The position numbers were made by a program, and so were the translations under genes. DNA of 14,037 nucleotides from an uncultured Acidobacteriaceae bacterium (GTDB taxonomy: Bacteria > Acidobacteriota > Terriglobia > Terriglobales > Acidobacteriaceae). Shown here piece by piece: positions 1 through 6,118 of this stretch (position 1 is the first letter of the stretch; each line of letters opens with the position of its first letter). Under the pieces are notes generated by a model. The model saw only the letters and a list, made by a program, of their open reading frames with translations. It was not told the DNA's origin and did not search any database. Location of the stretch: NCBI GenBank assembly GCA_903842845.1, contig CAIMNN010000538.1, positions 1 to 14,037 of the forward strand, given 5' to 3'.

Positions 1-2319
1 ACCGGCTTTCCAATCGCCAAGATTGCGGCGAAGCTGGCGGTTGGATATACGCTCGACGAGATTCCGAACGACATCACGCGCAAGACGCCGGCCTGCTTTG
101 AGCCGACGATCGACTACGTTGTCGTAAAGATTCCCAAGTGGCAGTTTGAGAAGTTCCCCGGCGCGGACGACGTGCTGGGGCCGCAGATGAAGTCGGTCGG
201 CGAGGTGATGGCGATCGGCCGCACCTTCAAGGAAGCGCTGATGAAGGCCTGGCGCTCGCTTGAGACGGGCAAGAAGACGGGCGCGGAGGTTCTGGACCCG
301 CGGCGGCTGACACAGATGCTGGTGACGCCGCGGCCGGAGCGGCTGGGCTACATCCGCTATGCGTTTGAGCAGGCGATGAGCGTGCGCGAAGTGGCAAGGC
401 TGACGCGGATGGATCCGTGGTTCCTGCATCAGTTGCGCGAGATCACGCTGGCCCAGGCCGCGATTGCGCGGACGACGCCGGAGACGATTGGCGCGGATGC
501 GCTGCGGCGGCTGAAGCGGCTGGGATTGAGCGACGAGCGGATTGCGACGGAGTGGAAGCTCGAAGGCCACGACGGCATTCAACAAGTCAGAGAACTGCGC
601 GAGAAGCTGGGCATCAAGCCGGTCTTCAAACTCGTCGACACGTGCGCGGCGGAGTTCGAGTCGATGACGCCGTATCTCTACTCGACCTACGACGAAGAGG
701 ACGAAGCGCCACCGACCGACAAGAAGAAGATCATCATTCTCGGCTCGGGGCCGAACCGCATCGGGCAAGGAATTGAATTTGATTACTGCTGTTGCCACGC
801 GGCCTTCGCACTGCGCGATGACGGCTTTGAGACGATCATGGTGAACTGCAATCCTGAGACCGTCTCAACCGATTACGACACGAGCGACCGCCTCTACTTT
901 GAACCGCTGGTTCTTGAAGACGTGCTCGCCGTTTACAATCACGAAGCGCAATCAGGCGCGGAGATCGGCGTGATTGTGCAGTACGGCGGGCAGACGCCGC
1001 TCAACCTTGCTCAGCGTTTACGCGCGGCTGGCGTGCCCATCATCGGCACATCGCCTGAGTCCATTGACCTCGCCGAAGACCGCAAGCAGTTCGGCAAGCT
1101 GCTCAACGATCTCAACATCCCGCAGCCTGCCGGCGGAACTGCGACAAGTGTTGCGGAAGCGCTGGCTGTTGGCGAGCGCATCGGCTACCCGGTGCTGGTG
1201 CGGCCGAGCTACGTGCTTGGCGGACGCGCCATGGTCATCGCTTACGATGCTGACGCTGTCACCACTTACATGCGTGAGGCAGTTGAGTACTCGCAAGAGC
1301 GTCCTGTGCTTGTCGATCACTTCTTAGAGAGCGCGGTCGAGGTAGATGTGGACGCGCTGTGCGATTCGAAGGACGTCATCATCGCGGGCATCATGCAGCA
1401 CATTGAAGAGGCCGGAATTCACTCCGGCGATTCTTCGTGTGTACTGCCTGCGGTAGACATACGCGAAGAGACGCTCAATACTATTCGCACCTACACGCGC
1501 AAGCTCGCACTCGCGCTCAAGGTTGTCGGCCTCGTAAATCTTCAGTTCGCCATTCAGCGCGACAGCAGCGACCAGGACCACGTCTACGTCATTGAAGTGA
1601 ACCCGCGCGCCTCGCGCACAGTTCCCTACGTCTCAAAGGCGACGGGCATTCCGCTAGCCAAGGTTGCCGCACGTTTGATGACCGGCCGCACGCTCGCCGA
1701 ACTGCTACCCGAGCAACTGAAAAGCGGCAAAGACCTGCCCACCGGCGCGCACTACTATGTCAAGTCGCCGGTTTTTCCATGGAATAAATTCGCTGGCGTC
1801 GATACCGTCCTCGGCCCCGAGATGCGTTCGACCGGCGAAGTGATGGGCGTGGCCGAAGGATTCGGCGAGGCGTTTGCAAAAGCGCAGCTTGCAGCGGGAC
1901 AAAAGCTGCCGCTCAAAGGCACGGTCTTCTTCAGCGTCAACGATAATGACAAGCCTGCCTCGGTTGCAATCGCGCGTCGTTACATGGATCTCGGCTTTGA
2001 CATCGTCGCCACCTGGGGAACAGCGGATGTGCTTGAAGCCGCAGGCATGCGCGTCGAGCGTGTCTACAAGGTCAAAGAAGGCCGGCCCAACGTGGTCGAT
2101 CTCATCAAGAGCGACCGCATTCAGCTCATCATCAACACGCCGCGCGGGCAGGATACATTCTTCGACGAGAAGGCTATTCGCCGCGCAGCAGTACTCGCGC
2201 GCGTCCCGACCATCACAACGCTCGCCGCAGCCAAGGCCGCAGCCGAAGGCATCGCGGCCATGCAGCGCCAGCGCATCACCATCTACGCGCTCCAGAACCT
2301 GCACGCGGGGCGCAAATAA
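1..2319 (+). CDS. carB: Carbamoyl-phosphate synthase large subunit, 5'-truncated by window edge
   Basis: The frame is open from base 1, starting TGFPIAKIAAKL, so the gene enters from the left; 772 codons are present of a family length near 1075-1090. CarB makes carbamoyl phosphate from bicarbonate, ammonia supplied by CarA, and two ATP, for pyrimidine and arginine synthesis in the cytoplasm. Visible in order: the end of the first ATP-grasp half (QMKSVGEVMAIGRT), the oligomerisation region (about nt 300-700, with DTCAAEF), the second half opening with GSGPNRIGQGIEFDYCC and NCNPETVSTDYDTSDRLYFEP, the second ATP-grasp core (RPSYVLGGRAM, EVNPRASRTVPYVSKATG, GPEMRSTGEVMG), and a C-terminal MGS-like allosteric domain (about nt 1900-2300, with GRPNVVD and IINTPRG). 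An ATG at nt 172 is internal, not a start. Arg and Leu codon choice changes near nt 550-600 (see findings). No carA is visible. Confidence 0.97.
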   Translation, partial: TGFPIAKIAAKLAVGYTLDEIPNDITRKTPACFEPTIDYVVVKIPKWQFEKFPGADDVLGPQMKSVGEVMAIGRTFKEALMKAWRSLETGKKTGAEVLDPRRLTQMLVTPRPERLGYIRYAFEQAMSVREVARLTRMDPWFLHQLREITLAQAAIARTTPETIGADALRRLKRLGLSDERIATEWKLEGHDGIQQVRELREKLGIKPVFKLVDTCAAEFESMTPYLYSTYDEEDEAPPTDKKKIIILGSGPNRIGQGIEFDYCCCHAAFALRDDGFETIMVNCNPETVSTDYDTSDRLYFEPLVLEDVLAVYNHEAQSGAEIGVIVQYGGQTPLNLAQRLRAAGVPIIGTSPESIDLAEDRKQFGKLLNDLNIPQPAGGTATSVAEALAVGERIGYPVLVRPSYVLGGRAMVIAYDADAVTTYMREAVEYSQERPVLVDHFLESAVEVDVDALCDSKDVIIAGIMQHIEEAGIHSGDSSCVLPAVDIREETLNTIRTYTRKLALALKVVGLVNLQFAIQRDSSDQDHVYVIEVNPRASRTVPYVSKATGIPLAKVAARLMTGRTLAELLPEQLKSGKDLPTGAHYYVKSPVFPWNKFAGVDTVLGPEMRSTGEVMGVAEGFGEAFAKAQLAAGQKLPLKGTVFFSVNDNDKPASVAIARRYMDLGFDIVATWGTADVLEAAGMRVERVYKVKEGRPNVVDLIKSDRIQLIINTPRGQDTFFDEKAIRRAAVLARVPTITTLAAAKAAAEGIAAMQRQRITIYALQNLHAGRK

Positions 2320-2320
2320 A

Positions 2321-2359
2321 AAAGACCCGGAATCCAATTGAATGGGACTCCAGGTCTTT
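2321..2359. terminator. Bidirectional intrinsic terminator between carB and the convergent secreted-protein gene
   Basis: A 15-bp inverted repeat with arms AAAGACCCGGAATCC and its near-complement ending GGTCTTT begins just past the carB stop. Read on the minus strand, the two imperfect positions become G-U wobbles, so the stem is continuous and is followed by TTTTTT. Read on the plus strand the same positions are C-A mismatches and the tail is only TTTAATTAAT. It therefore should work better for the minus-strand gene but can serve both. Confidence 0.8.
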
Positions 2360-2378
2360 AATTAATATTCGTCTTCGT

Positions 2379-2825
2379 TTAGCGCAAGGTCACAACGCGA
2401 AGCAGATAGCTGGTGACCACACGGCCATGTTCCGTGCGCTTCTCAGTCTTCTTCTGCCACTCGGCGTCATCGGCAACAAGTTTTTGACGAATCGCGTACA
2501 CCTTGTCCGGCAAGCCATCCAATGCGGCCATGTCCTTGTAGACGATTGAAAAACCGATGTCCCAATCCTCAGAGCTTGAAGTCGTCTGGTTGGTGAATAT
2601 CTGATAATCGAGGATAACGCCGGCCTTCTTCTCGGCTTCCCACAGAGGAACAAGGTCCCTCTTCAGGTCTGCTGCAAAGGCATTCCCTTGCCCGGGTGTG
2701 ACGTGAACCAAAGTTACGCGCTCGACGGCTCCTTGATTGTAAAGAACCTGTGCCGAGGCGACGCATGCTGATGTCAGAAGGATTCCGAACACAGCAATAG
2801 CTGCAAGACGCAATGTGATTTTCAT
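2379..2825 (-). CDS. Small secreted protein of unknown function
   Basis: This 148-residue protein opens with a clear Sec signal peptide (MKITLRLAAIAVFGILLTSA), with probable cleavage after ASA near residue 26. I chose the ATG at 2825 because GGAGGT lies 7 nt before it and the signal peptide starts there; an upstream in-frame ATG at 2882 would add 19 polar residues in front. The mature part begins with a strand-like segment (VERVTLVHVTPGQ), then an amphipathic helix (FAADLKRDLVPLWEAEKKAG) and another strand (ILDYQIFTNQ), which resembles one half of a dimeric alpha/beta-barrel (DABB/NIPSNAP-like) fold. That fold guess is inference. There are no cysteines in the mature part and no obvious catalytic motif. 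The gene converges on carB and shares its terminator; a pair of 10-bp direct repeats lies upstream. Confidence 0.85.
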   Translation of the reverse strand: MKITLRLAAIAVFGILLTSACVASAQVLYNQGAVERVTLVHVTPGQGNAFAADLKRDLVPLWEAEKKAGVILDYQIFTNQTTSSSEDWDIGFSIVYKDMAALDGLPDKVYAIRQKLVADDAEWQKKTEKRTEHGRVVTSYLLRVVTLR

Positions 2826-2832
2826 GGGTAAG

Positions 2833-2838
2833 ACCTCC
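2833..2838 (-). promoter_or_regulatory. Shine-Dalgarno that fixes the start of the 2379-2825 gene
   Basis: On the minus strand GGAGGT lies 7 nt before the ATG at 2825. It favours this start over the longer reading from 2882, which has no such site. Confidence 0.75.
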
Positions 2839-2881
2839 GTGTGTGATGAGCCGGTTTCAGGGGAAATGAAGAAACTACTCA

Positions 2882-2912
2882 CAAAACAAATATGTCTTGG
2901 GTCAAAACAAAT
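2882..2912. repeat. Two 10-bp direct repeats spaced exactly 21 bp, candidate operator
   Basis: CAAAACAAAT occurs at 2882-2891 and again at 2903-2912, a 21-bp period equal to two helical turns. The pair lies 57-87 nt upstream of the start of the minus-strand secreted-protein gene. Spacing of this kind is typical of tandem binding by a dimeric regulator on one DNA face. The regulator is unknown and no convincing -35/-10 pair could be fixed next to it. Confidence 0.45.
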
Positions 2913-2992
2913 TAGGTTTTGAGAGTGGGGTAATCATACATGGCGGGGTAGACAAGTGCGATAAATAAGTGAGATTTGTAAAGGAACTTGTA

Positions 2993-3069
2993 TGGTGCGC
3001 CCGGAGAGATTCGAACTCCCGACCTACTGGTTCGTAGCCAGTTGCTCTATCCAGCTGAGCTACAGGCGC
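2993..3069 (-). tRNA. tRNA-Arg (anticodon ACG), CCA encoded
   Basis: The minus strand folds as a complete 77-nt cloverleaf. The acceptor stem is GCGCCTG with CGGGCGC (one G-U pair), the D arm is GCTC/GAGC, the anticodon stem is ACTGG/CCAGT around the loop CTACGAA, and the T arm is GGGAG/CTCTC around TTCGAAT. The discriminator base is A and a 3' CCA is encoded at 2993-2995. Anticodon ACG (deaminated to ICG in bacteria) decodes CGU, CGC and CGA, matching the heavy CGC use in this window. Confidence 0.97.
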
Positions 3070-3103
3070 ACAATTGTTTACTGTCGCTTTCGCGACCATT
3101 GTT

Positions 3104-3132
3104 AGAATATCAGGATTTTAACGGTGCCGCAA
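3104..3132 (-). promoter_or_regulatory. Candidate promoter of tRNA-Arg
   Basis: On the minus strand TTGCGG (3127-3132) and TATTCT (3104-3109) are separated by exactly 17 nt, which would start transcription roughly 30 nt before the mature tRNA 5' end. The -35 matches consensus at only three positions, so this is a moderate call based on spacing and location. Confidence 0.4.
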
Positions 3133-3136
3133 CGGT

Positions 3137-3388
3137 TCAAACAGCCGCTACTGGCTGCTCAGGAATCAGCGAAACCTCGTCGAGAATTTCGAGGCCGCTC
3201 TGCTTCATCAGGCGCGTGACCGTTGCCGCGTTCAGGCGGGTTGCATCGTACTCCACGCGCAGCGTCGACGCGGCGCTGTCAAAGCTCAGTGAGCGGATGC
3301 CGTAAATCTCGCGGGTGCGTGCAAGCGCGGCTGCAACTGCCTCGGTGGGCTCCAAACGGTAGCGGAAAAGAAGATCGACGGTCGTCAT
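3137..3388 (-). CDS. Small HMA/ferredoxin-fold-like protein without the metal-binding CxxC
   Basis: The 83-residue product has the alternation beta-alpha-beta-beta-alpha-beta: TVDLLFRYR, a helix EAVAAALARTREIYG, strands IRSLSFD and TLRVEYD, a helix NAATVTRLMKQSG, and LEIL. That order and the lengths match heavy-metal-associated (HMA) domains, but the loop that normally carries MxCxxC reads RYRLEPTEA and there is no cysteine in the protein, so metal binding in the usual way is unlikely. The function is unknown and the fold assignment is inference. The gene lies 48 nt downstream of the TlpA-like gene on the same strand and might be cotranscribed. It has no Shine-Dalgarno; a TATCAT box ends 6 nt before the ATG, so it may also have its own leaderless transcript. 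Confidence 0.75.
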   Translation of the reverse strand: MTTVDLLFRYRLEPTEAVAAALARTREIYGIRSLSFDSAASTLRVEYDATRLNAATVTRLMKQSGLEILDEVSLIPEQPVAAV

Positions 3389-3394
3389 AGGCTG

Positions 3395-3400
3395 ATGATA
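3395..3400 (-). promoter_or_regulatory. -10-like TATCAT abutting the start codon
   Basis: TATCAT on the minus strand is followed by six bases and then the ATG at 3388. No ribosome-binding site lies between, as expected for a leaderless mRNA. No good -35 is visible. Confidence 0.35.
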
Positions 3401-3436
3401 CCAAGTGCGGCGTTGGGCCGCTGTTCACACGTCACA

Positions 3437-3934
3437 CTAGAGCTTGCGCATAAAATCAGCAACCGACGGGTCTGACCAGTCCGTTGCGCCGACAAACTTG
3501 CGACGGATGGTCCCGTTCTTGTCGATTGCGTAGGTCTCCGGCCACATATCGGTGTGGAAGAGCGATGCGACGTGCTCAGAGGGATCGCGAACCGTGACCA
3601 AGCTTTGCATGTGATAACGAGGGATGAAACTGCGGTAAGCGTCCTCGTCCTCGTCCACGCTGATGGCGATGACCGTGACGTTCGGGTTCAGGCGCTGGAA
3701 CTCGACGAGCGAGGGCACCTCTTGCACGCAGGGGCCGCACCAGGTGGCCCAGAAGTTGAGCAGCACCGTCTTGCCGCGGTAGTCGGCAAGGTGAACGCGA
3801 CTGGTGCCGTCAGCGACGGTGAAGTCCGGCGAAGGCTGGTTGAGCAGGAAAGGGTGTGAGCCGCGGTTGCAGCCCATAGGGGCCAGAGCCACAGCAACGA
3901 GGAATCCGAGGAGTAGGTATCGGGTCAGCCGCAC
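3437..3934 (-). CDS. TlpA/ResA-like thioredoxin-fold protein, probable lipoprotein
   Basis: This 165-residue protein begins with a short basic N-terminus and hydrophobic stretch (residues 1-21) followed by Cys22, suggesting lipid attachment, although the box APMGC is not ideal. A redoxin domain follows: PSPDFTVADG (35-43), LNFWATWCGPC with the redox pair Cys66/Cys69, a central strand VTVIAISVDED, and a probable cis-proline at Pro132 in MWPETYAID. Proteins of this family reduce disulfides outside the cytoplasm, for example in cytochrome c maturation or thiol quality control; the specific partner cannot be read from the window. The start codon is GTG at 3934: an ATG two bases upstream is in another frame and stops after three codons. 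A TATTAT box lies 6 nt before the GTG, suggesting a leaderless mRNA. Divergent from the glycosyltransferase gene. Confidence 0.9.
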   Translation of the reverse strand: MRLTRYLLLGFLVAVALAPMGCNRGSHPFLLNQPSPDFTVADGTSRVHLADYRGKTVLLNFWATWCGPCVQEVPSLVEFQRLNPNVTVIAISVDEDEDAYRSFIPRYHMQSLVTVRDPSEHVASLFHTDMWPETYAIDKNGTIRRKFVGATDWSDPSVADFMRKL

Positions 3935-3939
3935 ATCCC

Positions 3940-3946
3940 TATAATA
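3940..3946. promoter_or_regulatory. Overlapping divergent -10 boxes
   Basis: The seven bases TATAATA hold a consensus TATAAT on the plus strand (3940-3945, 23 nt before the glycosyltransferase ATG at 3969) and TATTAT on the minus strand (3941-3946, 6 nt before the GTG of the TlpA-like gene). The two start codons are only 34 nt apart. No clear -35 is visible for either direction. Confidence 0.55.
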
Positions 3947-3968
3947 CGAAGAAAGAGGGTGTTAAGTC

Positions 3969-5138
3969 ATGGGGCAGGACGGGAAAAAGACGAGCTATAC
4001 GCCGGTTCTAGGGCTGATGGGTGACGCCGCGACGGTCTCTGTGCCCGTTCCAGTGGCAGAGCGCGTCCGCGAGCCCTTCCTATCGCAGGAAGCGATTCTG
4101 GAGCTGACGGTTATCATCCCGGCGCGGAACGAGGAGGCGTCCATCGGGGAGTGCCTGGACTCGCTGGTCAGCCAGTCAGAATCCTTCTTCAAATTGGGCG
4201 AAAATTGGGAGATTTTGGTCGTCGATGACGGCTCAACTGACAAAACAAAGGAGTTAGCTGAGTCCAAATCGGGCGTCACAGTGCTCAAAACCAAACCTCC
4301 TGTATCCGGTTGGACGGGGAAAAACAATGCCATCTGGACCGCGGTTAAGGCCGCAAGGGGCCACTGGCTGCTCTTTACTGATGCGGATACGGTCCACCAG
4401 CCGGGGAACCTCCGCCGGGCCATCCACGAGGCTACAAAGTACAAGGCTGGCCTCTTGAGCTACTCTCCCCGGCAGTTGATCACAGGCCTTGCGCAGACGA
4501 CCGTTATGCCTCTTATTTTCTGTGAGTTGGCGCTATCCTACCCGCCCGCCAAAGTCTCTGACCCCGCCAACCGCCTGGCAGCAGCCAACGGGCAGTTCAT
4601 GCTCTTCACCCGGGAGGCTTATGAGCGCATCGGCGGCCACGCCGCCGTGGCTCGGGAGATCCTCGAGGACGTCGCGCTGGCCCGTACGGTAAAGAAACGT
4701 GGCCTGGGATTACGCTTTCGATACGCGCCGGACGCGCTTTCAACCCGCATGTACCGGACAACAGACCAGATGATCGAGGGATGGAGCAAGAACCTCGACC
4801 TGCTGTTTGGCAACTGCCGGACGCTGGCGTGTGTGCGGACGTTGGATTTTCTGCTTTTGTTCGGGCTGCCGGTGCTGAGCTGGATCTATTGGCGACTGCC
4901 GATTGCGCCGCTGGTGAATGTGCCTCTGCTGACGGCAGGGGTGCTGGTCGCACTGTTGTGGGTGCGCACAATAGTGCGGTTTTACGCGCGGGTGCGCAAG
5001 TCGAATTTCCCCTGGAGCGATTGCCTGCTGACACCGCTGGGACTGCCCATGTTTGTTTATTTATTGGTGCGCAGTTGGTGGCTGCACCACGTGAAAAAAC
5101 AGGTTCCATGGAAGGGGCGTGCTTATTCAGGAGATTGA
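3969..5138 (+). CDS. Family 2 membrane glycosyltransferase
   Basis: The 389-residue product has a GT-A catalytic domain: LTVIIPARNEEASIG (46-60), the nucleotide-binding VVDDGSTD (84-91), WTGKNNA (115-121), the metal-binding TDAD (137-140), and LEDVALA (232-238), where the acidic pair is the probable catalytic base region. Three hydrophobic segments (about 293-308, 313-332, 353-370) place the C-terminus in the membrane with the catalytic domain in the cytoplasm. This layout resembles HpnB (hopanoid-associated) and carotenoid glycosyltransferases, so a lipid acceptor is plausible, but the substrate cannot be read from the sequence. No hopanoid genes are visible. The first 44 residues are a poorly conserved-looking extension; the ATG at 3969 is preceded by a weak GAGGG, and Met17 is an alternative start. 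A terminator-like hairpin follows 62 nt after the stop. Confidence 0.9.
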   Translation: MGQDGKKTSYTPVLGLMGDAATVSVPVPVAERVREPFLSQEAILELTVIIPARNEEASIGECLDSLVSQSESFFKLGENWEILVVDDGSTDKTKELAESKSGVTVLKTKPPVSGWTGKNNAIWTAVKAARGHWLLFTDADTVHQPGNLRRAIHEATKYKAGLLSYSPRQLITGLAQTTVMPLIFCELALSYPPAKVSDPANRLAAANGQFMLFTREAYERIGGHAAVAREILEDVALARTVKKRGLGLRFRYAPDALSTRMYRTTDQMIEGWSKNLDLLFGNCRTLACVRTLDFLLLFGLPVLSWIYWRLPIAPLVNVPLLTAGVLVALLWVRTIVRFYARVRKSNFPWSDCLLTPLGLPMFVYLLVRSWWLHHVKKQVPWKGRAYSGD

Positions 5139-5199
5139 AATTTCCTGCCGATACTTGCATCGCAAAGAAAAATCCGGTAATTCATTGAAACAATCCAAG

Positions 5200-5232
5200 A
5201 GAGAGACGCATCAGATATGTGTATCTCTTTTT
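5200..5232 (+). terminator. Terminator-like hairpin ahead of the pterin cluster
   Basis: AGAGAGACGCAT (5200-5211) pairs with ATGTGTATCTCT (5217-5228) with one mismatch and one G-U pair around a 5-nt loop, followed by TTTT. It can end the glycosyltransferase transcript, but its U-tract finishes only 19 nt before the next start codon, so it may instead sit in the leader of the pterin operon. Confidence 0.6.
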
Positions 5233-5251
5233 AACGACTAAGAGACTAAAA

Positions 5252-5683
5252 ATGATCCAACTAACCAGACGCGCTACCTTCTCCGCCTCGCACTATTACT
5301 GGAACGAGGCGTGGAGTGCTGCCGAAAATGAGCATGTCTTTGGCAAGTGCGCCAACAAGAACGGACATGGGCATAATTACACGATCGAGGTGACAGTCAA
5401 AGGCGAGCCCGATGCTGTGACCGGATTTGTTGTGGACCTGAAGGCTTTGAAAGACGTAATCGAAGAGCATGTGCTCTCGGTGTACGACCACCGGCATCTC
5501 AATCTTGAAGTCCCGGAGTTTGCGAAGGTTGTGCCGACAACCGAGAATATTGCGATTGCAATCTGGAATCGCATTGAGGCTGGGCTGCTGGCACATCCGA
5601 CAATGAAGACGGCACAACTTGCTGCCGTTCGCGTCTTCGAAACGTCAGATATATTCGCCGAGTACCGCGGAGGCAAGTTATGA
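5252..5683 (+). CDS. 6-pyruvoyl-tetrahydropterin synthase homologue, copy 1 (PTPS-II type)
   Basis: This 143-residue enzyme belongs to the PTPS/QueD family, which removes triphosphate from dihydroneopterin triphosphate and rearranges the side chain. Zinc ligands are His14 (FSASH) and His39/His41 (NGHGHNY); the catalytic Cys33 sits in GKCANKNGHGH, and YDHRHLNL supplies the Asp-His pair; PTTENIAI and the C-terminal FETSD acidic residue are also present. The Cys is spaced Cx5HGH, as in true pyruvoyl-tetrahydropterin synthases, rather than Cx3HGH as in QueD. I chose the ATG at 5252; a GTG at 5219 would add 11 residues that lie inside the hairpin before the gene and are not family-like. The stop overlaps the next gene's start as ATGA, indicating translational coupling. 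QueD-like activity remains possible. Confidence 0.9.
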   Translation: MIQLTRRATFSASHYYWNEAWSAAENEHVFGKCANKNGHGHNYTIEVTVKGEPDAVTGFVVDLKALKDVIEEHVLSVYDHRHLNLEVPEFAKVVPTTENIAIAIWNRIEAGLLAHPTMKTAQLAAVRVFETSDIFAEYRGGKL

Positions 5684-6093
5684 TTCACGCGATCTTCGGA
5701 CGCCGTTACACATTCAGCGCGGCGCATCGGCTTCATAGCGATCAACTTTCAGTCGAAGAGAATCGCCTCGCATACGGGAAATGCAACAACCCGCATGGAC
5801 ACGGGCACAATTATGTTCTCGAGGTTCAGTGTGCGGGCGAGGTCGACGCCGAGACAGGCATGGTTATCAACCTGGCGACACTCGATGAGATAGTGCACCG
5901 GACTGTCATTAGCCGTTTTGACCATACGAATCTGAATCTCGATCCGCTCTTTGAAAAAGCGGTGCCGACGACGGAGAATCTGACCATTGCCGTCTTTGAG
6001 CTGCTTGAACCCGAGATATTAAAAACCGGGTGCAAACTGGCGAAGCTCCGCATTGAAGAGACGGAAAACAATTTTTTTGAGTACAGCAGGTAA
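5680..6093 (+). CDS. 6-pyruvoyl-tetrahydropterin synthase homologue, copy 2 (PTPS-II type)
   Basis: A second, clearly diverged paralogue of 137 residues. It keeps His16 (FSAAH), Cys35 in GKCNNPHGHGHNY, His41 and His43, the FDHTNLNL segment with the catalytic Asp-His pair, PTTENLTI, and the IEETENNFFEY end with the substrate-binding acidic residue. GKCNNPHGHGHNY is almost the textbook signature of eukaryotic-type PTPS. The start ATG overlaps the stop of copy 1 by four bases (ATGA), and folE starts 25 nt after this stop, so the three genes probably form one operon. Having both copies intact suggests different side-chain specificity or a mixed oligomer rather than one dead copy; that is inference. 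Confidence 0.92.
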   Translation: MIHAIFGRRYTFSAAHRLHSDQLSVEENRLAYGKCNNPHGHGHNYVLEVQCAGEVDAETGMVINLATLDEIVHRTVISRFDHTNLNLDPLFEKAVPTTENLTIAVFELLEPEILKTGCKLAKLRIEETENNFFEYSR

Positions 6094-6107
6094 ACTTCAG
6101 CAGCAAC

Positions 6108-6112
6108 GGAGG
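6108..6112 (+). promoter_or_regulatory. Shine-Dalgarno that fixes the folE start
   Basis: GGAGG ends 6 nt before the ATG at 6119. An upstream in-frame start at 6053 inside the preceding gene has no such site and would add 22 residues foreign to the family. Confidence 0.75.
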
Positions 6113-6118
6113 CCGCAG

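Noticed and set aside
1705..2337. Long antisense frame opposite the end of carB
   Set aside because: Cys/Arg-rich shadow of a strongly conserved gene, with no ribosome site or recognisable domain.
2993..3069. tRNA-Arg as an integration site for a genomic island
   Set aside because: No integrase and no repeated copy of the tRNA 3' end is visible on either side within the window.
2902..3305. Open frames across the tRNA on both strands reading PVAQLDRATGYEPVGREFESLRAH and GEIRTPDLLVRSQLLYPAELQAH-like peptides
   Set aside because: These are well-known spurious translations of tRNA genes; the DNA is a complete tRNA-Arg cloverleaf.
4606..5188. Long frames in other phases (4606-5160 minus, 4781-5188 plus) over the glycosyltransferase C-terminus
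   Set aside because: They lack ribosome sites and domains, and the GT2 frame shows continuous family motifs and membrane segments.
5252..6093. Queuosine (queD) operon
   Set aside because: Cys spacing is Cx5HGH rather than the QueD Cx3HGH, and no queC or queE is present; kept as an alternative only.
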